A stretch of DNA of 64,000 nt from Kineothrix sp. MB12-C1 (GTDB lineage: Bacteria > Bacillota > Clostridia > Lachnospirales > Lachnospiraceae), in NCBI RefSeq assembly GCF_030863805.1, contig NZ_CP132957.1:2914001-2978000 (forward strand), given 5' to 3'. The notes beneath the pieces are model-generated. The model saw only the letters and a program-made list of their open reading frames with translations. It did not search any database and was not told the origin of the DNA. Below, one piece after another: positions 36,926-46,115 of this stretch. The first letter of the stretch is position 1, and the number at the start of each line of letters is the position of its first letter. A program made the translations under genes and the position numbers.

Positions 36926-39900
36926 ATGGGGATTTCTTATACGCCGGAGCAGCAGGAAGTAATAGATACACATGGATGTAATATATTGGTATCCGCCGCA
37001 GCAGGTTCGGGGAAGACGGCGGTGCTTGTAGAACGCATTGTAAAGATGATAAGCGATGAGGAGAAGCCGGTGGATATCGACCGGCTTTTGGTAGTGACCT
37101 TTACCAATGCGGCGGCGGCGGAGATGAGAGAAAGAATCGGAGCAGCCATAGAAAAAAGACTGGAGGAAATGCCGGAGAGCGAACATTTGCAAAAGCAGGC
37201 AGCCCTCGTTCATAATGCGCAAATAACCACAATCGACAGCTTCTGTATGTTTGTTATCCGGAATAACTTTAATGATATCGGCTTGGATCCGGGGTTTCGA
37301 GTGGCGGATGAAGGAGAGCTGAAGCTGCTGAAAAAAGATGTGATGGAAGAACTGCTGGAGGAGAGATTTAAAGAACGGGAAGCGAGCTTTTTACACTGTG
37401 TGGAGTATTTCAGTACGGGAAACCACGATAAGGCGATAGAAGAGCATATAACTAAGCTGTATCAATTCGCAGAAAGTTATCCATGGCCGGAGGAGTGGTT
37501 GGAAGAGCGGGCGGGCGATTACGAAATTGACTCTTTAGAAGCAATGGAAGAAACCTTCTGGGTATCCTTTTGTATGGAGCAGGCAAAGCGGGTGGCGCAG
37601 GATTGCATAAGAAAGATAGAAGAATGCATTGCGATTAGCGAACAGCCGGACGGTCCCTATATGTATGGGGAAGTGCTGGAACGGGAAAAGGAACGAATGG
37701 AAAAGATAATGGCGGTTTCTCAGTATGGAGAGGGGTATTCTCTTTTCCAGAGCATGACTTTCGATCGGCTTCCCTCCAAAAAGGATGACAGCGTATTGAA
37801 GATAAAAAGGGAAATTGTGCAGGGAATCCGAAAAGAAATTAAGGATATATGGAAAAGCTTATGCAGTAAATATTTTCCCATGCCCCCGGAAATCATGTTA
37901 GAACATATGAAGGGCAGTAACCGTGCAGTTGCTTCCCTGGTAGAACTCACCTTGGCTTATAAAGAGGCCTTGGATAAGAAAAAGCGTGAGAATAATATGA
38001 TAGACTTTGGGGATATGGAGCATTTAGCCCTGTCCATATTGGTGAAGCGGACGAAAGGAGGTTGTGAGCCGACGAAAACAGCCCTTGATTACCGTGCTTT
38101 TTTCACAGAAATATTGATCGATGAGTATCAGGATAGTAATTTGGTGCAGGAATTCTTGTTAAAGAGTGTATCGGGAGAGGATCAGGGAGATTTTAACCGC
38201 TTTATGGTAGGAGACGTGAAGCAAAGTATCTATAAATTCCGTCTGGCAAGACCGGAAATATTCATGGAAAAGTATGATACTTATGTGACCGGATCCCGGA
38301 CGGAGAGAAGAATCGACCTGCATAAGAACTTCAGAAGCCGCAGGGAAGTGCTGGATGGTACGAACTATATTTTTGCTCAGATAATGGGCAAGCAGTTGGG
38401 CGGCGTGGAATATGACGAGAAAGCGGCCCTATATCCGGGGGCTGTCTATCCGGAGCAGGAAGTAGAAGGTGGAATTTCGCCCAACTGCATGGAACTCTTA
38501 CTGATTAAGAAGGAAGAGATAACTGATAAGGATGAAGATGGTGAAGAGCAGGAAGGAAAAGGTAAGAAGAAAAAGGATAAAAAAGAGCCGGCGGAAACAA
38601 GAAAAATGACGCCCAGACAACGGGAAGCCTACGGTGTGGCAAAGCGGATCAAGGAGCTGGTAGGTCATTTTCAGGTAACCGATAAACAAAGCGGGGCATT
38701 GCGTCCCGCCAGGTATAAAGATATTGTAATACTACTTCGTACCAATGCGGGTTGGGATGAAGATTTTAAAAGCATTTTAAAAGAGGAAGGGATTCCTTCT
38801 CATGTGGCGTCAAAGACCGGATATTTTGCTGCCAAAGAAATACAGACACTACTGCAACTTCTTCGCATTCTGGATAATCCGCAACAGGATATCCCTCTAT
38901 TTGGAGTGATGAAATCGTATTTTGGCAATTTCGATGAGGAAGAGATTGCTATGATACGAGCAGCATTCGAAGATAAAAAAAAGAAGCTGTATTTCTGTTT
39001 GAAAGAATTTCAGCCCGGGGAAGAAGCACTCCGAACCGCAGAAAAAACACTGCGGGAAAAGAAAGAACGTTTTTTGATTTTCCTGAAGGAATACAGAGAT
39101 AAGACAGTATATATGCCCATTCATGAGTTGATGCGGGATCTTGTGATCGAGACAGGCTATATGAACTATGTAGCAGCTTTGCCGGGAGGCGAACAGCGAA
39201 AAGCAAATGTGGAAATGTTACTGGAACGATCGGCTGCCTTTGAGAAGACGAGTTATTACGGTCTGTTTCATTTCATTCGCTATATGGAGCAGCTTGAGAA
39301 ATACGATGTGGACTATGGAGAAGCCAATATTCTGGATGAAAATGCAGATGTGGTGAGGATTATGAGTATTCACAAGAGCAAGGGGCTGGAGTTTCCTATC
39401 TGCATTGTTTCCGGTCTGGCGAAGCGGTTCAACATGATGGATACGAGCGGAAAGATGATTGCGGATGTGGACATGGGAATCGGCGCGGACTTCGTGGATA
39501 CTACACATAGATTGCAGACGAAGACATTGAGAAAAAATGCGATAGCGGAAAAGATGCGTCTGGATAATTTGGGAGAGGAGTTAAGGGTTCTCTATGTTGC
39601 GCTGACGCGTGCAAAGGAAAAACTGATCATGACTGGAATGGTCGATAAGTTGGAGAACAAGCTAAATGCTCTTGTTCCCATGCGTATGTCCACACAGCCT
39701 CAGCTTTTTTACAGTGATTTGACGGGAGCAGGAAGCTTTCTCGATTTCATTCTTCCGGCCCTTGCAAGGCATCCTTCCTTCGACCATATATGGGAAGCTT
39801 ATGGGTATGACAAGATAACGTCTGAAACGAGTCTGTATTCGAAAGATGCTCAGATCTTGGTGAGGATAGTGGATGATGAGGAACTGGCGGCAGCAGAGAT

Positions 39901-40687
39901 TAAGGAGCAGGTACAGGCGGAGAATGTAAGAAGGAAATTATATCTTATGGAGAAGCAGCTTCCTGTAGATGAAGGGTTAATGACATACATGTCAGAAGTG
40001 TTCGGTTATACTTATGAACATGAGAATTTAAAGGATCTATATACGAAAACAACCGTATCTGAATTGAAAAAGTCCGGCCAGCAAGAAGAAACTGATTTTT
40101 CCTTCAGGATTTATGAGGAAGAGCAGGTCATCCCCTATATTCCGAAGTTTATGCAAAAGGAAGAGGCTTTAGGAGGAGCAGGAAGAGGAAGTGCTTTCCA
40201 TAAAGTAATGGAGCTTATTGACTTCAGTTCTCTTCCGGAGAAGCGGACAGATATTGGAAAGCAGATAGAGGAAATGACGGAAAGCGGATTCCTAAGCAAA
40301 GAGTATGCAGGTGCTGTATCTGTGTCATCTATTGAGGCATTTTTACATACTGATTTAGCGGAAAGAATGTGCCATGCGGCACAAAATGGGCAGTTGCATA
40401 AGGAGCAGCCTTTCGTGTTGGGAATTCCCTCCAATGAATTGAGTGAAAATTTCCCGGAGGAGGAGCTGGTATTGATTCAGGGAATTATCGACGTTTACTT
40501 CGAGGAAGAGGACGGTCTTGTGGTAGCCGACTACAAAACGGACAAGGTGAAAAGACCGGATGAACTCGTGAAAAAGTATGAAAAACAATTGGACTATTAT
40601 GCACGCGCTCTGGAGCAGATGACTGGCAAAAGGGTAAAGGAAAAAATAATATATTCATTTGGACTTAAAAAAGAAATTATGATATGA
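36926..40687 (+). CDS. addA: AddA, helicase-nuclease subunit
   Basis: 1253 residues. UvrD/Rep-type helicase: Q-motif and Walker A SAAAGSGKTAVL at the N-terminus, DEYQDSN (Walker B), GDVKQSIYKFRLA, and motif VI VALTRAKE, followed by a C-terminal nuclease with VVADYKTDK. It drives unwinding in the AddAB complex. A lysine/glutamate-rich linker lies near residues 530-560. ATG 36926 is preferred over ATG 36920 because GGAGG is 8 bases before the former but only 2 before the latter. Its stop is followed by a small family B palindrome. Confidence 0.96.
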   Translation: MGISYTPEQQEVIDTHGCNILVSAAAGSGKTAVLVERIVKMISDEEKPVDIDRLLVVTFTNAAAAEMRERIGAAIEKRLEEMPESEHLQKQAALVHNAQITTIDSFCMFVIRNNFNDIGLDPGFRVADEGELKLLKKDVMEELLEERFKEREASFLHCVEYFSTGNHDKAIEEHITKLYQFAESYPWPEEWLEERAGDYEIDSLEAMEETFWVSFCMEQAKRVAQDCIRKIEECIAISEQPDGPYMYGEVLEREKERMEKIMAVSQYGEGYSLFQSMTFDRLPSKKDDSVLKIKREIVQGIRKEIKDIWKSLCSKYFPMPPEIMLEHMKGSNRAVASLVELTLAYKEALDKKKRENNMIDFGDMEHLALSILVKRTKGGCEPTKTALDYRAFFTEILIDEYQDSNLVQEFLLKSVSGEDQGDFNRFMVGDVKQSIYKFRLARPEIFMEKYDTYVTGSRTERRIDLHKNFRSRREVLDGTNYIFAQIMGKQLGGVEYDEKAALYPGAVYPEQEVEGGISPNCMELLLIKKEEITDKDEDGEEQEGKGKKKKDKKEPAETRKMTPRQREAYGVAKRIKELVGHFQVTDKQSGALRPARYKDIVILLRTNAGWDEDFKSILKEEGIPSHVASKTGYFAAKEIQTLLQLLRILDNPQQDIPLFGVMKSYFGNFDEEEIAMIRAAFEDKKKKLYFCLKEFQPGEEALRTAEKTLREKKERFLIFLKEYRDKTVYMPIHELMRDLVIETGYMNYVAALPGGEQRKANVEMLLERSAAFEKTSYYGLFHFIRYMEQLEKYDVDYGEANILDENADVVRIMSIHKSKGLEFPICIVSGLAKRFNMMDTSGKMIADVDMGIGADFVDTTHRLQTKTLRKNAIAEKMRLDNLGEELRVLYVALTRAKEKLIMTGMVDKLENKLNALVPMRMSTQPQLFYSDLTGAGSFLDFILPALARHPSFDHIWEAYGYDKITSETSLYSKDAQILVRIVDDEELAAAEIKEQVQAENVRRKLYLMEKQLPVDEGLMTYMSEVFGYTYEHENLKDLYTKTTVSELKKSGQQEETDFSFRIYEEEQVIPYIPKFMQKEEALGGAGRGSAFHKVMELIDFSSLPEKRTDIGKQIEEMTESGFLSKEYAGAVSVSSIEAFLHTDLAERMCHAAQNGQLHKEQPFVLGIPSNELSENFPEEELVLIQGIIDVYFEEEDGLVVADYKTDKVKRPDELVKKYEKQLDYYARALEQMTGKRVKEKIIYSFGLKKEIMI

Positions 40688-40693
40688 TTACAC

Positions 40694-40719
40694 GTAACAG
40701 TTAAGTTCTTCACTGTTAC
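40694..40719 (+). repeat. Mini palindrome of family B after addA
   Basis: GTAACAGT and ACTGTTAC flank a 10-nt loop, 6 bp after the addA stop. It equals the local hairpin at the left end of the full family B element. Confidence 0.7.
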
Positions 40720-40763
40720 ATTTGAACGTTTTTGACTAAACAACGAATGAGGAGGAAGAGATC

Positions 40764-41315
40764 ATGAAAGTGAAGTTCGGAGTAAGAGAAGTAGTGGCAA
40801 TCGGTATTGGTGCAGCATTATTTGTGGCGTTAACACAGGTGCAGATTCCGCTCGGTATCCCCAATACTTATTTGCAGCCAAGAGCAGCGCTGTTGGCATT
40901 CTTAGCGGCCGTATTCGGACCGGTAGTAGGAGCGGCAGTGGGGCTTATCGGACATGCGGTGGGAGATATGTTCTTCTATGGAAGCGCATGGTGGAGCTGG
41001 GTATTCCCTGAAGCGGTATTCGGAATTATCTTGGGTGCATTCGCCGGAAAATATGCGATTAAAGAAGGCGGCTTCGGTAAAAAAGAAATCATCCATTTCA
41101 ATGTGGTGCAGATAATCGCTAATGCAGCAGCATGGATTGTGGTAGCGCCTGTTTTGGACATTCTTATTTATAGCGAGCCGGTGAACAAAGTATTTTTACA
41201 GGGTGTGGCGGCATGGCTTGGCAATGTAGTGATCATTGCTATTCTCGGCACACTTTTGGCAATAGGATATTCTAAGGTTGGTGCGAAATCCTCCAGCTTA
41301 ACGAAAGAGGACTAA
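40764..41315 (+). CDS. ECF transporter S component, UPF0397 family
   Basis: A 183-residue membrane protein with about five hydrophobic segments and the family block FGPVVGAAVGLIGHAVGD followed by SAWWSWVFPE. UPF0397 proteins are substrate-binding S components of energy-coupling-factor importers; the substrate is not settled. GAGGAGG precedes the ATG. The following two genes encode the ATPase and the T component, completing a dedicated ECF module. Confidence 0.88.
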   Translation: MKVKFGVREVVAIGIGAALFVALTQVQIPLGIPNTYLQPRAALLAFLAAVFGPVVGAAVGLIGHAVGDMFFYGSAWWSWVFPEAVFGIILGAFAGKYAIKEGGFGKKEIIHFNVVQIIANAAAWIVVAPVLDILIYSEPVNKVFLQGVAAWLGNVVIIAILGTLLAIGYSKVGAKSSSLTKED

Positions 41316-41322
41316 AAGAAAT

Positions 41323-43035
41323 ATGACGCCGATTATCGAGTTTAAGAATTATACTTTTAAATATCGAACGCAGGTAGAACCGACGCTCCGGGATATTAAT
41401 TTAAAGATATATCCCGGAGAAAAGGTTTTGATTGTGGGACCATCCGGTTCGGGCAAATCGACGATTGTCCATTGTATTAACGGCTTGGTCCCATTTTCAT
41501 TTGCCGGAGAGGTGACAGGAACGCTGAGTGTCAAGGGTGAAGATCCTATGAATCTCGGCGTATTCGGCATGTCTAAAATAGCCGGAACTGTGTTACAGGA
41601 TACGAATGGACAGTTTATCGGATTAACAGTGGCAGAAGATATTGCCTTCGCTATGGAGAACGACCTAATCGCCCAGGATGAAATGTTCCGGAGAGTGGAG
41701 CAGGTAGCTGAGATGGTGGACGTGGAGAATCTACTCCCCCATGCACCCTGGGAACTATCGGGCGGACAGAAACAGAGAGTATCCATGGCGGGTGTTATGG
41801 TGGACGATGTGGATATCCTTCTATTCGACGAGCCTCTCGCTAATTTGGACCCTGCAACGGGAAAACGTGCGATTGATTTAATTGATAGAATCAGTAAGGA
41901 AAAAAAGACTACCGTTTTAATTATTGAACACCGATTGGAGGATGTGCTCTATCGGGATGTGGACAGGATTATCGTAGTAGGTGAGGGGCGTATTGTAGCG
42001 GACGTAACGCCCGATGAGCTCTTAGCAAGAAATATTTTGACGGAACAGGGAATCAGGGAACCGCTTTATGTAGCGGCACTTCGGCACGCAGGATGCGTGG
42101 TGACGGAGGAAAGCCGGCCACAACATATCGAAACTATGAACTTGGACTCCTATAAGGAGCAGGTGAGGACATGGTTTCATGGGGCCGGATATGAGAAGGG
42201 AAAACAAGCGGAAGAAAGTGTGCTTGCCGTGAAGGATTTATATTTTTCCTACGTAGAAGGGAAACAAGTTCTGCAGCACATACATTTCGATATTCATAAA
42301 GGAGAAATGGTGAGCATTGTCGGCAAGAATGGAGCCGGCAAATCCACTTTGGCAGGAATTATCTGTGGTTTTATGAAGCCTTCCGGAGGAAGCATTTTTC
42401 TAAATGGCGAAGATATTGCGGGGTTGTCGGTGAAAGAGCGGGGGGAGAGAATAGGATTGGTAATGCAAAGTCCCTCCCAGATGATATCCAAGCCGATGAT
42501 CTACGACGAAGTAGCTCTTGGGCTTTTGGTACGAGGTGTTCCCGAGGAGGAAATAAAAACACGGGTGTACGACACGCTGAAGATTTGCGGACTGTATCCG
42601 TTTCGTAATTGGCCAATTTCTGCTCTTAGCTATGGACAGAAAAAGAGGGTAACTATCGCTTCCATTCTCGTAATGAATCCGGAAGTGATCATTTTGGATG
42701 AGCCGACGGCAGGACAGGATTACAGGCATTATACGGAAATCATGGAATTTCTGAAGGAAATCAATAACCAATATGGAATTACCATTCTTATGATTACGCA
42801 TGATATGCATTTGATGCTGGAATACACGCAGCGGGCGATTGTTATTGCGGATGGACATTTATTGGCGGATGATACACCGGCCAATGTTCTGACCAATGAA
42901 GGGATTGCGGATAAGGCGTATCTAAAGAAGACATCTTTATATGATCTTGCGGTAAAGTGCGGCATTGAAAGCCCGTCGGAGTTCGCGGAGCGTTTCATCC
43001 ATTATGAGAGAACTTTGCGGGAAGGGGAGAAATAA
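41323..43035 (+). CDS. ECF transporter ATPase with two ABC domains
   Basis: 570 residues carrying two complete ATPase domains in one chain: Walker A GPSGSGKST (~38-46) with LSGGQKQR and LLFDEPLANLDP, then GKNGAGKST (~334) with LSYGQKKR and IILDEPTAGQD. It replaces the usual EcfA1/EcfA2 pair. It lies 7 bp after the S-component gene and 2 bp before the T component, so all three are cotranscribed. It may also energise other S components in the cell. Confidence 0.94.
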   Translation: MTPIIEFKNYTFKYRTQVEPTLRDINLKIYPGEKVLIVGPSGSGKSTIVHCINGLVPFSFAGEVTGTLSVKGEDPMNLGVFGMSKIAGTVLQDTNGQFIGLTVAEDIAFAMENDLIAQDEMFRRVEQVAEMVDVENLLPHAPWELSGGQKQRVSMAGVMVDDVDILLFDEPLANLDPATGKRAIDLIDRISKEKKTTVLIIEHRLEDVLYRDVDRIIVVGEGRIVADVTPDELLARNILTEQGIREPLYVAALRHAGCVVTEESRPQHIETMNLDSYKEQVRTWFHGAGYEKGKQAEESVLAVKDLYFSYVEGKQVLQHIHFDIHKGEMVSIVGKNGAGKSTLAGIICGFMKPSGGSIFLNGEDIAGLSVKERGERIGLVMQSPSQMISKPMIYDEVALGLLVRGVPEEEIKTRVYDTLKICGLYPFRNWPISALSYGQKKRVTIASILVMNPEVIILDEPTAGQDYRHYTEIMEFLKEINNQYGITILMITHDMHLMLEYTQRAIVIADGHLLADDTPANVLTNEGIADKAYLKKTSLYDLAVKCGIESPSEFAERFIHYERTLREGEK

Positions 43036-43037
43036 CT

Positions 43038-43871
43038 ATGCCTAAAATGTTGACCTATGAAGAAAAAGGCACGTGGATCCATAAGCTTTCCGGCGTTACG
43101 AAACTTATTTTCTTCCTTCTTTGGACACTTGCCAGCATGCTATCCTACGATACGCGGGTGCTTCTTGCGATGGTGGCAGGCAGCTTGATTATTTATAAGG
43201 CGTCGAAGATTCAGTGGAGCCAGGTAGGAACAGTGCTTACGTTCATTCTTATATTTCTTGTAATTAACCTGATTGCTATTTTCATATTTTCACCTTATGA
43301 AGGGGTGAATATTTACGGCAGCAGAACGGATATCGTGCATTTATTCGGCAATTACTGGCTGACAAAGGAACAGCTTTTCTATGAATTTAATGTGATGATT
43401 AAATATGTAACGATTGTGCCGGCTGTATTTATGTTCATCGTTACGACCAATCCGAGCGAGTTCGCGGCTTCCTTGAACCGTATCGGAGTGAACTATAATA
43501 TCGGTTATGCAGTAGCTATTACACTGCGTTATATTCCTGATGTGCAGGATGACTTTGTGAAGATTAAGCATGCCCAGGAAGCCAGAGGAATCGAGATGTC
43601 GGGAAAGGCATCCTTGTTTAGCCGTATTAAAAATATGTCTTCCATTATATTCCCGCTTATTTTTACGAGCATGGACCGCATCGATGTGGTAAGCAACGCT
43701 ATGGAGCTTCGGGGATTTGGAAAATATAAAAAAAGAACGTGGTATGCAGGAAAGAAATTGAAAAGAGCGGATTATATCGTTATCGTTTTTTCCGTTCTTA
43801 TAACATTGGCAGCCCTTATCATTACTTTTTATGATGGCAATCGGTTTTATAATCCATTTTTAAAAGGTTGA
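43038..43871 (+). CDS. ECF transporter T component (EcfT/CbiQ family)
   Basis: 277 residues with about five membrane segments and the coupling-helix signatures AQEARGIE and MELRGFGKYKKRT that contact the ATPases. It links S component and ATPase in the membrane. It starts 2 bases after the ATPase stop and completes the operon. Confidence 0.93.
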   Translation: MPKMLTYEEKGTWIHKLSGVTKLIFFLLWTLASMLSYDTRVLLAMVAGSLIIYKASKIQWSQVGTVLTFILIFLVINLIAIFIFSPYEGVNIYGSRTDIVHLFGNYWLTKEQLFYEFNVMIKYVTIVPAVFMFIVTTNPSEFAASLNRIGVNYNIGYAVAITLRYIPDVQDDFVKIKHAQEARGIEMSGKASLFSRIKNMSSIIFPLIFTSMDRIDVVSNAMELRGFGKYKKRTWYAGKKLKRADYIVIVFSVLITLAALIITFYDGNRFYNPFLKG

Positions 43872-43955
43872 TAGGAAGAAGTGTGTATGAGCCATAAAAT
43901 TTCTGGGGTTTCGCAAATGTTTAGTAAAATGATATAAGAGACAGGAGATGAAGTT

Positions 43956-44807
43956 GTGGAAAATGTAGGTATTATATTGGAAGGAGGGGCCATGCGCAGT
44001 GTATTTTCTGCGGGTGTGCTGGATTTTTTCCTGGACAATGATATACAGATTCCCAATGTAATGGCAGTATCCGCCGGTGCTTATGCCGGCATGAATTATG
44101 TATCAGGGCAAAGAGGACGTGTATTGAAGGCTATTATAGAACCGATGGAAAAAGAAAAGTATTTCGGATTTTCTACGTTTTTAAGGAAGGGTACCTTTTT
44201 CGATATGGATTTGTTGTTCAATGAAATTCCAAAAACAAGGGCACCTTTCGATTTTGAAGCTTTCTCTGCCTCTGCCAAAAGATTTATAACGAGCACTGTG
44301 AATTGCATTACAGGGGAAGCAGTTTACCATCAGAGTTTTGAGGATGAAGATAACTTTCTGGAAATATGCAGAGCGGCTAATTCCCTCCCTTTTATCGGGA
44401 AAGTAACGGATATAGATGGTATTCCTATGCTGGATGGCGGGATGGCGGATGCGATTCCGATTGAAAAGGCGTTGGAAGAAGGATGGGATAAGGTAGTTGT
44501 CGTAGTAACGAGAAATGCGAAGTACAGGAAAAAGAAAAGATATCTTTATCTTACCATGATAAGACTTTTATACCATAAGTATCCGAAATTTGCCAGGCTG
44601 GTAGAAGGCAGAGCTGACAGATATAACCATTCGCTCGATTTATTGGAACGTATGGAAGAGGAAGGAAAGGCTTTTGTGCTTCGGCCTTCCGATGATGTTT
44701 ATCTGGTGAATCATGAAGCGAACGTAGATACACTGCGGGATTATTACCATCGTGGATATGAGATGGCCAAAGAAAAGATGGATGAACTTAAGGAATTTTT
44801 AAAGTAA
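43956..44807 (+). CDS. Patatin-like phospholipase family protein
   Basis: 283 residues with a patatin fold: N-terminal oxyanion-loop block LEGGAMRSVFSAGVLD, nucleophile Ser in AVSAGAYAG (usually GxSxG, here the first Gly is Ala) and catalytic Asp in LDGGMADAIP. A lipid acyl hydrolase activity is likely but the changed elbow makes it less certain. The start is GTG at 43956 with CAGGAG upstream. The stop codon is embedded in a family B mini palindrome. Confidence 0.87.
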   Translation: MENVGIILEGGAMRSVFSAGVLDFFLDNDIQIPNVMAVSAGAYAGMNYVSGQRGRVLKAIIEPMEKEKYFGFSTFLRKGTFFDMDLLFNEIPKTRAPFDFEAFSASAKRFITSTVNCITGEAVYHQSFEDEDNFLEICRAANSLPFIGKVTDIDGIPMLDGGMADAIPIEKALEEGWDKVVVVVTRNAKYRKKKRYLYLTMIRLLYHKYPKFARLVEGRADRYNHSLDLLERMEEEGKAFVLRPSDDVYLVNHEANVDTLRDYYHRGYEMAKEKMDELKEFLK

Positions 44808-44830
44808 CAGTTCAGTATCTTCACTGTTAT
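44804..44830 (+). repeat. Mini palindrome of family B overlapping the patatin stop codon
   Basis: GTAACAGTTCAG and CACTGTTAT flank a short loop; the TAA stop of the patatin gene is inside GTAACAG. It is nearly the same as the left hairpin of the element at 16236. Confidence 0.7.
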
Positions 44831-44846
44831 GTGTGTAAAGCAAGGC

Positions 44847-44875
44847 TTGACAACGAAAGAAATAAAAGGTATATT
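44847..44875 (+). promoter_or_regulatory. Strong sigma-A promoter of thiT
   Basis: TTGACA and TATATT with a 17-bp spacer, placing transcription start near 44882, just before the TPP riboswitch. Confidence 0.85.
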
Positions 44876-44887
44876 GTTAAAAATTGA

Positions 44888-44990
44888 ATAGATCGCTAGG
44901 GGAGCAATTGCTGAGACTGAAGCCGCTCTGTAAAGACGGACTCTAACCCTCATACCTGAACCGGATAATACCGGCGTAGGAAAGCATTTT
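44888..44990 (+). promoter_or_regulatory. TPP (THI-box) riboswitch
   Basis: The conserved blocks are present in order: GGGG.GC, CTGAGA, ACCCTCATACCTGAACCG, GGATAATACCGGCGTAGGA. This is a thiamine pyrophosphate aptamer, and the gene behind it encodes ThiT, which agrees. Confidence 0.95.
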
Positions 44991-45041
44991 TTTCGTATAT
45001 AGAAATCTTACATACGTATAATTACGAAAGAAATATTTGAG

Positions 45042-45079
45042 CCCCTCCATGTGATTTAAATTACAAGGGAGGTTTTTTT
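45042..45079 (+). terminator. Riboswitch expression platform: terminator/SD-sequestering stem
   Basis: CCCCTCCATGT pairs with ACAaGGGAGG, followed by seven Ts. The 3' arm GGGAGG is also the ribosome site of thiT (ATG at 45080), so one stem could both end transcription and hide the SD when TPP is bound. Confidence 0.75.
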
Positions 45080-45766
45080 ATGTCATTTTTTGCAACAGAA
45101 GTTATTGATGAAGAGTGGGGGAATTATTTTGAACTCACAGGAGCCGGTTATGGGGCAATCATCGCCCTTATGCTCATAATCCTACTTGCAGCATGTTTTA
45201 TCTCGGGAAAGGGTGAGAACAAAAGATTCAGTACGAAACAGCTTGTATTCTCATCTATGGCTATGGCTCTTGCCATGGTAACCTCGATGATTAAAGTAGT
45301 GGATATGCCTATGGGAGGTTCCGTTACATTTTTCAGTATGTTGTTTATTTGCCTGACGGGATATTGGTTCGGACTTAGGGGCGGTCTTCTGACGGCTATT
45401 GCCTATGGATTCTTACAGCTTATTGTAGATCCGTATATTATCAGCATCCCTCAGATGCTGACTGATTACATCTTTGCCTTTGGTGCATTGGGACTTTCAG
45501 GAGTCTTTTCCAATGCGAAGCACGGGTTGCTTAAGGGATATTTGCTCGGAGTATTGGGACGTTATTTCTTCGTCTTTTTGTCAGGAATGATATTCTTCGG
45601 GAGCTATGCTTCCGCCTACAATATGGCAGCTCCGGTTTACTCACTTGCATATAATGGGGCTTATCTCGGAATGGAAACATTAATTACACTTATACTTATT
45701 TCGCTTCCTCCGGTTAATAAAGGGCTTGCAAGAGTGAAGACGATGGCTGTCGGAGAGAGTGCATAA
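45080..45766 (+). CDS. thiT: Thiamine ECF transporter S component ThiT
   Basis: 228 residues with six or seven membrane segments; the N-terminal ~45 residues carry an extra hydrophobic segment before the usual ThiT core (FSTKQLVFSSMAMALAMVTS). The core block PMGGSVTFFSML and the later YWFGLRGG fit thiamine-binding S components. It imports thiamine using a shared ECF module; whether that is the one encoded at 41323-43871 is open. TPP riboswitch control upstream supports the assignment. Confidence 0.94.
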   Translation: MSFFATEVIDEEWGNYFELTGAGYGAIIALMLIILLAACFISGKGENKRFSTKQLVFSSMAMALAMVTSMIKVVDMPMGGSVTFFSMLFICLTGYWFGLRGGLLTAIAYGFLQLIVDPYIISIPQMLTDYIFAFGALGLSGVFSNAKHGLLKGYLLGVLGRYFFVFLSGMIFFGSYASAYNMAAPVYSLAYNGAYLGMETLITLILISLPPVNKGLARVKTMAVGESA

Positions 45767-45770
45767 GGAG

Positions 45771-45801
45771 TTACTATTCACGGCTTCGCTATGAACAGTA
45801 A
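45771..45801. repeat. Mini palindrome of family C after thiT
   Basis: TTACTATTCA and TGAACAGTAA (one mismatch) flank a short GC-rich loop, 4 bp after the thiT stop. Its ends match the full family C element at 16453-16615. Confidence 0.65.
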
Positions 45802-45835
45802 TATAAGAAACATATAAACTTTATAGTCAATAAAG

Positions 45836-45873
45836 AAAAAATCTACTGTATTTTATAATGCAGTAGATTTTTT
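45836..45873 (+). terminator. Terminator downstream of thiT
   Basis: AAATCTACTG and CAGTAGATTT flank an AT-rich loop, followed by TTTTTG. The next ~150 bp (45874-46020) show nothing I recognise. Confidence 0.85.
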
Positions 45874-46024
45874 TGTGAGTTTTTCAATTACGAAGAGCTT
45901 TGTTTTTATCAGTTAGAGATCATATCTATACAATTCTATAAACACTCGTCAAAATATTCTTAAGATTTGCATTTCTAACATTCATTATATCACTCTTATC
46001 CCTACCCAATATTCCTGATTCCGC

Positions 46025-46053
46025 TTGACGTTCTATCCGCATAGGATTATAAT
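46025..46053 (+). promoter_or_regulatory. Sigma-A promoter of the ABC exporter operon
   Basis: TTGACG and TATAAT with a 17-bp spacer, about 60 bp before the first exporter gene. Confidence 0.8.
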
Positions 46054-46063
46054 AATTGCTGTT

Positions 46064-46089
46064 ACAATTGATGTATATGCAACAATTGT
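46064..46089 (+). promoter_or_regulatory. Candidate MarR operator
   Basis: ACAATTG and CAATTGT form a 26-bp inverted repeat just downstream of the -10 box, where a bound repressor would block transcription. The MarR gene at the end of this operon is the likely binder (autoregulation inferred). Confidence 0.55.
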
Positions 46090-46115
46090 GTTGACAACTA
46101 TTAGGAGAGTCTACT

